A DNA stretch of 64,000 bases from JBBDIP01 sp050260675 (GTDB lineage: Bacteria; Bacillota; Sulfobacillia; Fermentithermobacillales; Fermentithermobacillaceae), in the NCBI GenBank assembly GCA_050260675.1, contig JBLNCN010000004.1, forward strand, positions 1 to 64,000, read 5' to 3'. The notes under the pieces are model-generated. The model saw only the letters and a list, made by a program, of their open reading frames with translations. It was not told where the DNA came from and searched no databases. Shown in pieces: positions 51,535 to 59,724 of this stretch (positions are counted from its first letter, which is position 1; each line of letters begins with the position of its first letter). Both the position numbers and the translations under genes were made by a program.

Positions 51535-52143
51535 CTAAGCCCCGTGGGCTCTTTCGAGACCCAGGAGCATGCGCAAGGAGATCGATATATAGCCGAGAGC
51601 GCTGCAGATCATCACTCCACGCTGTCCGGCGGTGTTGATGACATTCATAATCCAGTTGGCGATGCCAGGCAGCCTAGGTGAGATTACCTCCCCGATGGGC
51701 ACGCGGCCCAGCATGAGGATGACCGCCGATACGAGAAGGATCGCGGCCTCCAGGTTCCGCGCGCGAAACGCCCGGAATGAGGCTGAGGCCAGGTAGAAGG
51801 CGAGCATGGAATACATTGTTGTACCACAGGCAACCACCACGTTGTTGAACAGGAAGGTGTATGTCTTTGAGGTCGTCCCGCCGAATAGCCCGATCGCCAC
51901 GATGAGGACAAAACCGGCTATGAGAACGCTGCTGAATATCCCTTGGCGACCCTTACGGACGTTGGAGGAATGCACCCTGATGAGGTTGATACCGCCCAGA
52001 CCCAGGGCAAACGCCGAGACGATGACCGCCCAAGACCTGATCTCCTGTGCTGTAGTCTTGAACACGGGTACCGTAAGGTAGTAGTCCAGGAGCATTAGGA
52101 CCCCGCAGGCAAAGGCGACAACGGTCCAGAACTGCTTCCGCAT
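51535..52143 (-). CDS. Membrane protein B of a four-gene membrane operon
   Basis: 202 residues with six hydrophobic segments at about 6-24, 37-57, 68-89, 94-123, 131-151 and 177-196. Short charged loops; no catalytic motif seen. Not recognised. It lies 14 nt after gene A and 5 nt before gene C, so expression is strictly linked. It could form the membrane core of a complex with A, C and D. Confidence 0.75.
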   Translation of the reverse strand: MRKQFWTVVAFACGVLMLLDYYLTVPVFKTTAQEIRSWAVIVSAFALGLGGINLIRVHSSNVRKGRQGIFSSVLIAGFVLIVAIGLFGGTTSKTYTFLFNNVVVACGTTMYSMLAFYLASASFRAFRARNLEAAILLVSAVILMLGRVPIGEVISPRLPGIANWIMNVINTAGQRGVMICSALGYISISLRMLLGLERAHGA

Positions 52144-52157
52144 AACCTCTCACCTCC

Positions 52158-52934
52158 CTATAGCTTCAAGAGATCTTCAAGCCAAGCCGACCCGAACGAG
52201 GCGGAGATGATCCCGAGGAGGATGAGCCCTACCCCGACAGCTTTGCCAAAGTCCTGACCCGCGAGGCTGCCCAGTTGGACCGCGTCCTTAGTCAGATAGG
52301 CTCCAACGGCGAACATCTCCTCACCGATCAGCGTGTAGTCGCACGCGGCAACAAAGAAGGGAAGCTGATACATGTTGGTCGTGCCGGCGATCTGGGCCGC
52401 ACCCGCTTGAAAGGAGGCTTCGGCTAGCAGCATGGTCTCGGCAGCGAAGCCGCCGATGAGTATGTTGGCAGAGACGTTCTCCCGGACGACGATACCCACA
52501 ATTCCCGCAGCGTAGGCCCACTGGTCTGTGGAGAGGTATCTCATGTCAGTCTCCCTGAACTTATCGCCCTTGCCCTCCTCAACGTAGGACTGGCGCGCCG
52601 TCTCGACCGTGGCGACAAATACGTCGGGCTGGCATGCAGTGGCGATTAGCCTCGCGTCGTACCTGGCGCATAGGCGCGCTACGTGTGAGAGGACTTGAAG
52701 CCCGGCAAACGTTTCAGGCGCGGTGCTCCCCGTAAGGGAGCCGACTCCGGTGGACACGTGGACCGGTCTGCCCATCTCAGTGGCGCGACCGACCATCTCT
52801 TCAATGGCCCTTACCCCGGGCATGTCCCTGATGCGGATCACTTTCCCCGTGAGCGCTGCGCGGATGTACCAAAGAGTCACACCGGAGACAGCCGCCATTG
52901 TTACCAGCGCGAAGATCCGACCGGGTTCAAGCAT
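52158..52934 (-). CDS. Membrane-anchored protein A, DUF6754-like, of a four-gene membrane operon
   Basis: 258 residues from ATG 52934, with GGGGGAGGG upstream; the longer reading to 53057 is unsupported. One N-terminal helix (about 7-24), a soluble alpha/beta domain with GRPVHVSTGVGSLTGSTAPETFAGL, ARYDARLIATACQPDVFVATVE, and NILIGGFAAETMLLAEA, and a C-terminal helix (about 230-248). I associate it with DUF6754 proteins of anaerobic Firmicutes and candidate phyla, with no known function. The Gly/Ser/Thr-rich loops could bind a small ligand. First gene of the operon. Confidence 0.7.
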   Translation of the reverse strand: MLEPGRIFALVTMAAVSGVTLWYIRAALTGKVIRIRDMPGVRAIEEMVGRATEMGRPVHVSTGVGSLTGSTAPETFAGLQVLSHVARLCARYDARLIATACQPDVFVATVETARQSYVEEGKGDKFRETDMRYLSTDQWAYAAGIVGIVVRENVSANILIGGFAAETMLLAEASFQAGAAQIAGTTNMYQLPFFVAACDYTLIGEEMFAVGAYLTKDAVQLGSLAGQDFGKAVGVGLILLGIISASFGSAWLEDLLKL

Positions 52935-53135
52935 ATATGTCCCTCCCCCATGTATTGGCATGTATTCCAGAGTTCGCCAGGACTTGTCCAGCTTCCTCCT
53001 AGGTATTACCGAATCCGGGGGCAGCGGTTCGGGTACTTCGAAACAGTGAAGGACCACGGTGGCTACCGTGGTCGCAAGGTCATCTCAAGGTCATCCAAAT
53101 GAAGGTGCTGGTCCGGGTAGAGCGTAGGCGCCTAG

Positions 53136-53579
53136 TCAACCATTTCGCTGTTCGAGGTACCCCTTCAGGCTCTTCCTTAGGAGATAATCCCACCCGGCTT
53201 GGCAGCTCTCACGAGTAAAAGCAGGATTGTCCTGGGGGAATGTCTCAATCCCCTCGCAGGTGAAGTGCAGGCGAGTCCCGCCCGGCGCCTCCGACAGCTC
53301 CCACGTGACAAGGCCGCGTCCAGGATAATTCTTGTAGCGCCAATCGTAGGCGATCAGCCTTCCGGGCACCACGCTGGTCACTTTCCATTGATGTACGTAG
53401 TAATGGCCATCGAAACTCACCGTGAACTCGGTTTCAAAGCCGACGTCAGGCCGGAAGTCGATCATCTGCTCGAAGTACCACCGGCGCATCTGGTCCTTGT
53501 CGGTAATGGCCTGCCAGACCGCAGAGACTGGAGCGTTGTAGGTCTCTACGACCACGATCGGTTCGGGGCTTTGGCTCAT
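53136..53579 (-). CDS. SRPBCC/AHSA1-type lipid-binding-fold protein
   Basis: 147 residues from ATG 53579 behind GGGGGGAA. START-like fold with APVSAVWQAITDKDQMRRWYFEQM at the N-terminus, then FTVSFDGHYYVHQWKVTSV, GRLIAYDWRY, WELSEAPGGTRLHFTCEG and a long C-terminal helix. Members of this Aha1/CalC-like group bind hydrophobic ligands or act as accessory proteins. It follows the aldehyde dehydrogenase gene by 11 nt. Confidence 0.85.
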   Translation of the reverse strand: MSQSPEPIVVVETYNAPVSAVWQAITDKDQMRRWYFEQMIDFRPDVGFETEFTVSFDGHYYVHQWKVTSVVPGRLIAYDWRYKNYPGRGLVTWELSEAPGGTRLHFTCEGIETFPQDNPAFTRESCQAGWDYLLRKSLKGYLEQRNG

Positions 53580-53590
53580 GTCGTTCCCCC

Positions 53591-55072
53591 CTATGATTCG
53601 TACACACCCGTCGGCCTCTCGGTCAGGCTTATGACGATGTTCTTGACCTGAGTATGGTGGTCGAGCACCATCTTGTGGTTCTCCCTGCCGATGCCCGACT
53701 TCTTGTAGCCACCAAATGGGGCGTGAAGCGGGTTCACCTCGTAGGTGTTGATCCACATACGCCCTGCCCTGACGCTGCGCGCAACCCGCATGGCCCGGTT
53801 AATGTCCCGCGTCCAGACGCCGCCGGCCAAGCCGTACTCGCTGTCGTTGGCGATCCTGATGGCTTCCTCTTCAGTCTTGAACGGTATTATGGACAGGACG
53901 GGGCCGAAGATCTCCTCCTGAGCGATCCTCATGCTGTTCTTCACGTGACCGAAAGCAGTTGGACGGATGAAGAACCCCTTGTCCAGGCCGTTATCGGTTA
54001 TCCTGCTGCCGCCGCAGAGAAGCTGGGCGCCTTCCTGCTTGCCAACATCTATGTACCCAAGGACCTTCTTCATCTGAGAAGCGCTGATGACGGGGCCCAT
54101 CTGGGTCTCCTTCTCCCAAGGCATGCCAACCCGCACTCTGTTGAACAGCTTCACGATGTCATCCACGAAGCGGTCGTAGATGGTGTCCTGAACCAGAGCA
54201 CGTGAGCCGGCTGAGCAGTTCTGCCCCTGACTGCCGAGGATGCCCACCGCCGCACGCTCGATGGCCTTATCCCAATCGCAGTCGTCAAAGAGGATGTTGG
54301 CCGACTTGCCGCCCAACTCCAGCGTGGAAGGGATAAGCTTGTCCGCTGCAGCCTTGGCGACCGAGTACCCGACTTCAGTGGACCCGGTGAAAGCCAGTTT
54401 CATGATTCTCGGATGGTCAAGCAAGGACTGGCCTGCTGTCGACCCGCGACCGGTGATTATGTTAACCACGCCTGGCGGCAGGACTTCAGAGATGATCTTG
54501 CCGAGCTCCAGGAGGCTGAGCGACGTCTCCGAGGACGGCTTGATGACAACGGTGTTCCCCGCCCCGATCGCAGGCGCTATCTTCCATGCAGCCATAGGCA
54601 GCGGGTAGTTCCAGGGGACGATCTGCCCTACGACCCCGAACGGTTCACGGAAGATGAGGTTCATGGTGTCGTTGTCAAGGTACGAGGCTTCTCCCTCTTG
54701 CGCGCGGATCACGGAGGCGAAGTAGCGGAACATGTCCACTACCCGGGGCATGTCGCTGTTCAGAGTCTCGCGGATGGGCTTACCGCTGTCCATGGTCTCG
54801 ATCATGGCGAGGCGGGGTATGTTCCTCTCAACCAGGTCGGCTATCTTGAGCATGAGCCGGGACCGGTGCGGAATGCTGGTGTCCTTCCACGACTCGAAGG
54901 CAGTCCAGGCCGCCTTTACGGCCAGGTCGACGTCCTCGGCGCCTGCGTCAACGCACTCTGACAGGAGTTCTCCGTTGGCGGGGCAAGTCGTCTTGAATGT
55001 CTGGCCCGACACCCCGTCTACCCAATTTCCGCCGATAAGCAGTTGGTAGCGTGCTGAGATATCTGCTTGCAC
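53591..55072 (-). CDS. NAD(P)-dependent aldehyde dehydrogenase
   Basis: 493 residues from GTG 55072 with AGGGGAA upstream. The classical ALDH core is complete: VPWNYPLPMAAWKIAPAI, the cofactor region FTGSTEVG, catalytic Glu in LELGGKSA, catalytic Cys in GQNCSAGSR and the late EEIFGPVLS. It belongs to the broad betaine-aldehyde/aliphatic aldehyde group; substrate unknown. Co-transcribed with a downstream SRPBCC protein. Confidence 0.94.
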   Translation of the reverse strand: MQADISARYQLLIGGNWVDGVSGQTFKTTCPANGELLSECVDAGAEDVDLAVKAAWTAFESWKDTSIPHRSRLMLKIADLVERNIPRLAMIETMDSGKPIRETLNSDMPRVVDMFRYFASVIRAQEGEASYLDNDTMNLIFREPFGVVGQIVPWNYPLPMAAWKIAPAIGAGNTVVIKPSSETSLSLLELGKIISEVLPPGVVNIITGRGSTAGQSLLDHPRIMKLAFTGSTEVGYSVAKAAADKLIPSTLELGGKSANILFDDCDWDKAIERAAVGILGSQGQNCSAGSRALVQDTIYDRFVDDIVKLFNRVRVGMPWEKETQMGPVISASQMKKVLGYIDVGKQEGAQLLCGGSRITDNGLDKGFFIRPTAFGHVKNSMRIAQEEIFGPVLSIIPFKTEEEAIRIANDSEYGLAGGVWTRDINRAMRVARSVRAGRMWINTYEVNPLHAPFGGYKKSGIGRENHKMVLDHHTQVKNIVISLTERPTGVYES

Positions 55073-55369
55073 AGAGGGTTCCCCTTTCGCTTCGAAGAAG
55101 GATGGCAGAGGATTCGTGAGTGAAGACAAGCCTTCCTCTATGGCTCTCGTTTTGCCGAGTCTGAATCTGCCATTCTGGGCCCGCCGACCAAGTATTCCCA
55201 TAACAATGGCTAGACCCACACTACCCTCCTCAAGGACGCCGACAGGGCTCGTGCGCTCTGGAGTCCCTTGTGGATTACCTATCCACCTGAGAAGGACTCA
55301 AATGCCCTCCCCACGCGGGCCTCAACGACCGCCACCGAAGATGACGGACAATGCAGGGATTGCCGAATT
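55073..55369. other. Intergenic region, divergent
   Basis: About 300 bases between the aldehyde dehydrogenase and the HD protein. It should hold both promoters; no clear -35/-10 pair, repeat or RNA was found. In-frame sequence upstream of the HD gene is not protein-like. Confidence 0.4.
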
Positions 55370-56767
55370 GTGGGAGAACAGATCGTTTCGCGGGGCCTCA
55401 ACGATTCGCGAGAGGAGAGACACGAGACGGAGCGCGTTCGTGACCCCATCCACGGAATGATCGAGTACAATGATGCGGAGCAAGCGATCATAAACAGCCC
55501 CGCAATGCAGCGCCTCAGGGGCATAAAACAGCTAGCGCTTACTGAGTATGTCTACCCCGGAGCCAAGCATTCACGGTTTGAACACTCCCTGGGAACGATG
55601 CATGTAGCTGGTCGTATCGCAAACAAACCCGAGATGGGGCTTCAGGAGAAGGAGATTCAGATAATTCGCCTGGCAGCTCTCCTGCATGATGTCGGTCATG
55701 GACCCTTCTCGCATGTGGCAGAGGAGTGTCTCGAGAAGTACTCCAAGCTCGGAAAGGATCAGAGCCGGCAGGAGATTCATGAGAAAATCACCGCGGACAT
55801 TATCAGAATGGACCCAGTAGTGGTCACGGCAATCAAGAATACCAAAATCGACCCCGAGGAGGTGGCGGCGGTTATTTCCCACGGAACGGATCGCACATTC
55901 GCCACCGATATCGTCTCTGGTCCTGTGGATGCAGATAAGCTAGACTACCTGCTGAGAGATAGCTATTACGCTGGCGTCAAGTACGGGGTCTATGACCTTG
56001 AGAGAATAATCGGCGAGGCGAAGATCATAGGAAACAAGGAGAATTTGGCGTTCGCAGAAGGCGCCATGTGGGCCCTTGAGCAACTACTTCTGGCCAGACA
56101 CCACATGTTCACCCAGGTCTATCAGCACCGCATTCGGTTAATCAGCGACGCCATGATCGTAAGAGGATTAACCCTTGCTGCAGAAGAAGATAGTGACATC
56201 AAACATTTGTTCGAGTATAATGGCAGTAAAGAGTTCTTGGCTAGCTGGCAGGCTCTAGACGATGAGGCGATGTTCCGCAGGATAGCCGCCTGCTCCTGTA
56301 CTCAAGCAAAGGCCATCTTTGATGACCTCAAGCACCGGCGTCTGTACAAGAGAATAGCCCGGGTTGATCTGGCAAAAGACATAACGAACATCAAACAAAA
56401 AGCTCGGCTAGTCAAGATGGATGCAAAGGATCAGATGGCGCTAGAGAAGAAGATAGCCGAGGCACTGGGACTCGATGATTGGAAGGTCATAGCAAGCGTT
56501 ACCAACACTAACAAGCCTGGTTTCAGGCGTGCACGTATAGAGGTAGGTCCATCTACCATCTTCATTGTTGACAGGAATGGCGAGCCCGTGGAATTCGGCG
56601 GTCATCCGGATGCCCTAGCCATTTTCCCTGAGTATCGCGAGATCCTTGAAGTCTACGTGCCGGTGGTGGGAGACACTGCAGAGGAGCGAAAGGCGTTTCG
56701 AGCCCAAGCTGAGGCGGCAGCGTGGAGCATCATCAAGGAATATGGTAAGAAGGTTGGTGCGAAATGA
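55370..56767 (+). CDS. HD-domain phosphohydrolase (dGTPase/SAMHD1-like, YwfO type)
   Basis: About 465 residues from GTG 55370; the true start is uncertain (TTG 55268 is farther upstream) but family similarity begins at RVRDPIHGMIEYN. The HD metal site is complete: H of KHSRFEHSLGTMHVAG, HD in ALLHDVGHGPFSH and Asp in VDADKLDYLLRDSYYAG. Such proteins hydrolyse dNTPs, and relatives act in nucleotide control or phage defence. Its TGA overlaps the ATG of the YwgA-like gene. In Bacillus ywfO and ywgA are also neighbours. The two genes look more AT-rich than the flanks. Confidence 0.88.
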   Translation: MGEQIVSRGLNDSREERHETERVRDPIHGMIEYNDAEQAIINSPAMQRLRGIKQLALTEYVYPGAKHSRFEHSLGTMHVAGRIANKPEMGLQEKEIQIIRLAALLHDVGHGPFSHVAEECLEKYSKLGKDQSRQEIHEKITADIIRMDPVVVTAIKNTKIDPEEVAAVISHGTDRTFATDIVSGPVDADKLDYLLRDSYYAGVKYGVYDLERIIGEAKIIGNKENLAFAEGAMWALEQLLLARHHMFTQVYQHRIRLISDAMIVRGLTLAAEEDSDIKHLFEYNGSKEFLASWQALDDEAMFRRIAACSCTQAKAIFDDLKHRRLYKRIARVDLAKDITNIKQKARLVKMDAKDQMALEKKIAEALGLDDWKVIASVTNTNKPGFRRARIEVGPSTIFIVDRNGEPVEFGGHPDALAIFPEYREILEVYVPVVGDTAEERKAFRAQAEAAAWSIIKEYGKKVGAK

Positions 56768-57303
56768 TGGACACGAGAGACCTGGTGCTGGCCATCGTTG
56801 GAAGTTGTCCAGATCACAAGGTTCCCGGGCGGACGATTCTCCAGAAAATCGTCTACTTCTGCTCTGTGATTCTCAAATTAGAGGTAGACTACTTCCCTCA
56901 CTACTACGGTCCCTATAGCGAAGAGGTATCTCAAGCTGTAAAGAGTCTCTCCGCTCTTGGTTTCATTTCCGAATCAAAGCACATGACCAACACTGGACTA
57001 TGGGGCTATGATTACCAACTAACCAAAGACGGCACTGAGCTGTTCTCCTCCCTAAGTACGAACCCAACGCTGAAGCGCGTCGCAGATGTAGTGTCAAAAA
57101 TCCTTAGCCTTGAAGGTTGGAACCACACCCAGACCATTTCATGTGCAGCCAAAGTAAACTTTATCCTTCACCGCAACAATCAGCCGATGACGAGAGAGGC
57201 CATCTCTAAGGAAGCTGAGGGCTTAGGCTGGAAACTAGACGCTGGTACGATTAGCAGTGTCGTATCCTTCCTGGAGTCTCTGAATCTGGTGACTACTGGT
57301 TAG
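56764..57303 (+). CDS. YwgA-like winged-helix protein
   Basis: 179 residues from ATG 56764, overlapping the HD gene stop by four bases. KVPGRTILQKIVYFCSVIL and YFPHYYGPYSEEVSQAVKSLSALGFI resemble YwgA and, more distantly, the Panacea/SocA-like antitoxin-linked fold (leucine/lysine helix, then HYYGPYS, then a helix). The C-terminal half (about 100-179) looks like a second winged helix. Role unknown; pairing with the HD enzyme suggests it regulates or recruits it. Confidence 0.7.
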   Translation: MMDTRDLVLAIVGSCPDHKVPGRTILQKIVYFCSVILKLEVDYFPHYYGPYSEEVSQAVKSLSALGFISESKHMTNTGLWGYDYQLTKDGTELFSSLSTNPTLKRVADVVSKILSLEGWNHTQTISCAAKVNFILHRNNQPMTREAISKEAEGLGWKLDAGTISSVVSFLESLNLVTTG

Positions 57304-57581
57304 GCCTCAAGACCGACCGGATGGTCCCCAGAGCCTGTTTATGGCTGATGTTGTCACCATGGGATTCCGCCAGTAATTCGTGTCGGCGAGTTGTGAATTC
57401 ACCGCTTGCGACAAAGCGTGAAGGGCCACATTGTGAAGCGCGACCATTTGGATTCGAGGAAGAATACCCCGAAAATGACCCTCAGGAACAGCACCTACCC
57501 GAAGGTTAGCCAACGATCTTCCAAGACCAGAAAAGGGCTTCTCCAAGAGGGTTCAGAACGAGGCTCTAGCAGGAAATAAAA
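57304..57581. other. Intergenic region before the tRNA genes
   Basis: About 280 bases between the YwgA-like gene and tRNA-Lys. Open frames exist on both strands but neither has a ribosome site, a motif or normal composition. It may hold remnants of an insertion; nothing is recognised. Confidence 0.4.
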
Positions 57582-57657
57582 TGGTGGGCCATAAAGGACT
57601 CGAACCTTTAACCACCCGATTAAGAGTCGGATGCTCTACCGATTGAGCTAATGGCCC
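57582..57657 (-). tRNA. tRNA-Lys(CTT)
   Basis: 76 nt including encoded CCA. Acceptor GGGCCAT pairs with ATGGCCC, the D-arm is GCTCAATCGGTAGAGC, the anticodon loop CTCTTAA gives CTT, and the T-arm holds GGTTCGAGTCC. All stems form. Confidence 0.96.
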
Positions 57658-57668
57658 ACTTTACGCGT

Positions 57669-57744
57669 TGGTAGCGGCGACTGGACTCGAACCAGTGACA
57701 CTACGGGTATGAACCGTATGCTCTACCAACTGAGCTACGCCGCC
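57669..57744 (-). tRNA. tRNA-Met(CAT)
   Basis: 76 nt including encoded CCA. Acceptor GGCGGCG pairs with CGCCGCT (first pair G-U), D-arm GCTCAGTTGGTAGAGC, anticodon loop TTCATAC giving CAT and T-arm GGTTCGAGTCC. It lacks the initiator C1:A72 mismatch, so elongator Met is favoured; the tRNA-Ile2 (CAT) alternative is less likely from the acceptor sequence. Co-transcribed with tRNA-Lys. Confidence 0.93.
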
Positions 57745-57764
57745 ACCCTATGACAGCAGACTCC

Positions 57765-57792
57765 ATTATAGCAGAGAGTTAACTTGCGTCAA
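57765..57792 (-). promoter_or_regulatory. Promoter of the tRNA-Met/tRNA-Lys genes
   Basis: Minus-strand TTGACG (57787-57792), a 16-nt spacer and a perfect TATAAT (57765-57770), about 20 nt before the tRNA-Met 5' end. Confidence 0.85.
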
Positions 57793-57943
57793 CAACCTTT
57801 CCCCTGGACTATGCCCCTATGAATTCCAGGCGGTTTTCCTCGCCGATCCCGCCCCTGCCAAGAGGAGATCTAGGCGACACACCGAATCCTACTTCCCAGA
57901 AAACGCGGCGGTATTCTTAGCTTTCCGCCAATGGATGCGGCTA

Positions 57944-57984
57944 CCGGAGGTGACTCCCGGCCAGCCTCCGGCTTCTTTATCTCC
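57944..57984 (+). terminator. Hairpin with U-rich tail in the intergenic region
   Basis: CCGGAGG (57944-57950) and CCTCCGG (57965-57971) can pair, followed by CTTCTTTATCTCCTTC. No plus-strand gene ends just before it, so it may be a leader terminator for the gene at 58111 (a TATACT -10-like box follows at 57988-57993) or incidental. The remaining bases 57793-58110 hold no recognised gene. Confidence 0.4.
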
Positions 57985-58110
57985 TTCTATACTAGAGAGA
58001 CCACCGGTCATAGGTGGCGGTAGTCGAGCGGTTAGGCATGGTTCTCGTACCTGAGTGCGGACGCCCTATCCACTTCGACGCGGCTGGGGAGCGCCCCGGA
58101 GGTGTAGTGA

Positions 58111-58974
58111 TTGGCGTTCGTCCTCTCAATCTCGGGCAGCACGATAATGTCCGAGTCGGAGAAGCTTAAAGACCTGTTCAAGTGGCACACACAAGCCATT
58201 GAGATTGGCGACCTAAAGTCCCCCCACGATTTGACCTTCATAATCGAGAACTGCAGACGTTTCGGCGTGAGACTGGGTATCCACACCCCTCTCTATGCCA
58301 TCGACGATCGCCGGGGCCTGCTCTGGAACGACAGCCCAGCATGGGGGGAATTGCAGCGAAACCTGGATATCGCCCGCCGGGAGGGACTGGAGTACGTCCT
58401 GGTCCACTTCCCTTACGTGTGGGACAGGGAAGGAAACAACCTTGGCATCGACCAGGTGAGGGCCATCATCCCCCGGCTGAAGCGGCTTGAGCGGGCGTCG
58501 GGCATTCCGGTTGTCTGCGAACCCAAACTAGGGCCCCGGAAGGACCCCTCGGCCTTCACCATGCTCTGGGCCATCAACCGCCAGGAACTGCTTCAGTGGG
58601 ACCTATCCTTCTGCATAGACGTCGGCGACCTGTACATAGCGTCCCGAGCCCTCCGCAGTTCGTACGAGGACATGCTGGCGCACCTGGCGCCTTGGTGTCA
58701 TGTGGTCCACCTCCACCAAGTGTGGCACGGTGGCCTGCGCTACTTCTGGACTCCTGTCGAGCAGGACGGCTGCGTCCCTATCCTCCGCACGCTGGAGATC
58801 CTGGGCGGGACCGGCTGCGACATATTCGCGGTCCTGGAACACACCCCTCATCGCGTCCGCGACAATGCCCAGGTTGAGGAAGGGTTAAACTGGCTCCTCC
58901 GCAGTTCCGGACCATGGAAGGACCGAGAAGGGCTGCCGCCGGTTTATGATGGAAAGTACAGGGGAGTCCGCTAG
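58111..58974 (+). CDS. Xylose-isomerase-like TIM-barrel protein
   Basis: 287 residues from TTG 58111, seven bases after CGGAGGTG. AP endonuclease/sugar-phosphate-isomerase superfamily TIM barrel: VRLGIHTPLYAI, YVLVHFPYVW, IPVVCEPKL, LSFCIDVGDLYIAS, CHVVHLHQVWHGG and FAVLEHTP hold the expected His, Glu, Asp, His and Glu metal-type residues at strand ends. An epimerase, isomerase or endonuclease-like role is possible; the substrate is unknown. It lies 34 nt before the sigma-factor gene. Confidence 0.75.
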   Translation: MAFVLSISGSTIMSESEKLKDLFKWHTQAIEIGDLKSPHDLTFIIENCRRFGVRLGIHTPLYAIDDRRGLLWNDSPAWGELQRNLDIARREGLEYVLVHFPYVWDREGNNLGIDQVRAIIPRLKRLERASGIPVVCEPKLGPRKDPSAFTMLWAINRQELLQWDLSFCIDVGDLYIASRALRSSYEDMLAHLAPWCHVVHLHQVWHGGLRYFWTPVEQDGCVPILRTLEILGGTGCDIFAVLEHTPHRVRDNAQVEEGLNWLLRSSGPWKDREGLPPVYDGKYRGVR

Positions 58975-59007
58975 ATCCCTCTAACCTTTTCGTCGTGCCT
59001 ACGGTCT

Positions 59008-59724
59008 ATGCATGTGGAAGGGGGATGCGTCCTGTCCGCGAATCCGGTGCCCAGCGAGACCACCACCGCTAGTGTGACGTCGCCGGCCGAATCCGACCCG
59101 GTCACTCCGGCCTTGGTTCCTGCGCTCACCTGCCTGGGGCTTCTCTCCGACGAAGACCTGGTCGGGATGACGCTCGACAATCCCAACCGGGACGCCGCAT
59201 TCGCTGTGCTGGTGGAACGTCATCAGACAGCGGTAAGGCGCGTGGCGCGCGGGATCCTGGGCAGGTCCCCGGATGTGGACGACGTAGTCCAGTCAGCCTT
59301 CATCTCGGCGTTCAGGTCACTGCATACGCTCAAGGACAGGGCAAGGTTCAAATACTGGGTCAGGATGATCGCCATAAACGAGGCGCGGGATGTCGCGGCA
59401 GGTTCCTTAGAAGTAGCCGGCCTGGATGAGCTCATGATCCTGCCGGAGCAGGCTTCGGACCGGCTGCCGGCAGACGTGGCCGAAGCAAGATGGCTCATCG
59501 ACGAGCTGACCGAACGGATCCCCATGCAGTACATGAGGGTCCTCTACCTGCGGTATTACCTGGATTACACTGTCAACGAAGTCGCCGAGATGCTGGGCAT
59601 CGACCCCGGCCTGGTCAAGTGGCGCGCCAACCGGGCCCGCCGGCTGGCAAGAGAAGCCCTTTCCGCCGCAGCCGGTCCCAGGAAAGAAGGAGGAAACAAG
59701 TATGGACAAACTCAGCCAAGTTAG
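59008..59724 (+). CDS. ECF-type RNA polymerase sigma factor
   Basis: Up to 238 residues. Region 2 is FAVLVERHQTAVRRVARGIL then DVDDVVQSAFISAFRSLHTL (about 72-112), and region 4 is MRVLYLRYYLDYTVNEVAEM then LGIDPGLVKWRANRARRLA (about 182-220). No sigma-1 or -3 domain, hence ECF/group 4. The first ~45 residues are a Ser/Thr/Pro-rich extension, unusual for the group, and the exact start is uncertain (no clear ribosome site). It overlaps the next gene by 23 nt, whose product is its likely partner; no classical anti-sigma with a membrane helix is present. Confidence 0.88.
   Translation: MHVEGGCVLSANPVPSETTTASVTSPAESDPVTPALVPALTCLGLLSDEDLVGMTLDNPNRDAAFAVLVERHQTAVRRVARGILGRSPDVDDVVQSAFISAFRSLHTLKDRARFKYWVRMIAINEARDVAAGSLEVAGLDELMILPEQASDRLPADVAEARWLIDELTERIPMQYMRVLYLRYYLDYTVNEVAEMLGIDPGLVKWRANRARRLAREALSAAAGPRKEGGNKYGQTQPS

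Noticed and set aside
57307..57546. Minus-strand 79-codon frame between the YwgA-like gene and tRNA-Lys
   Set aside because: No ribosome site, no motif, and a plausible frame on the other strand as well; no transposase signature could be confirmed.
58013..58090. tRNA-like D-arm sequence (GTAGTCGAGCGGTTAGGC)
   Set aside because: No T-arm, no acceptor pairing and no proper anticodon arm follow.
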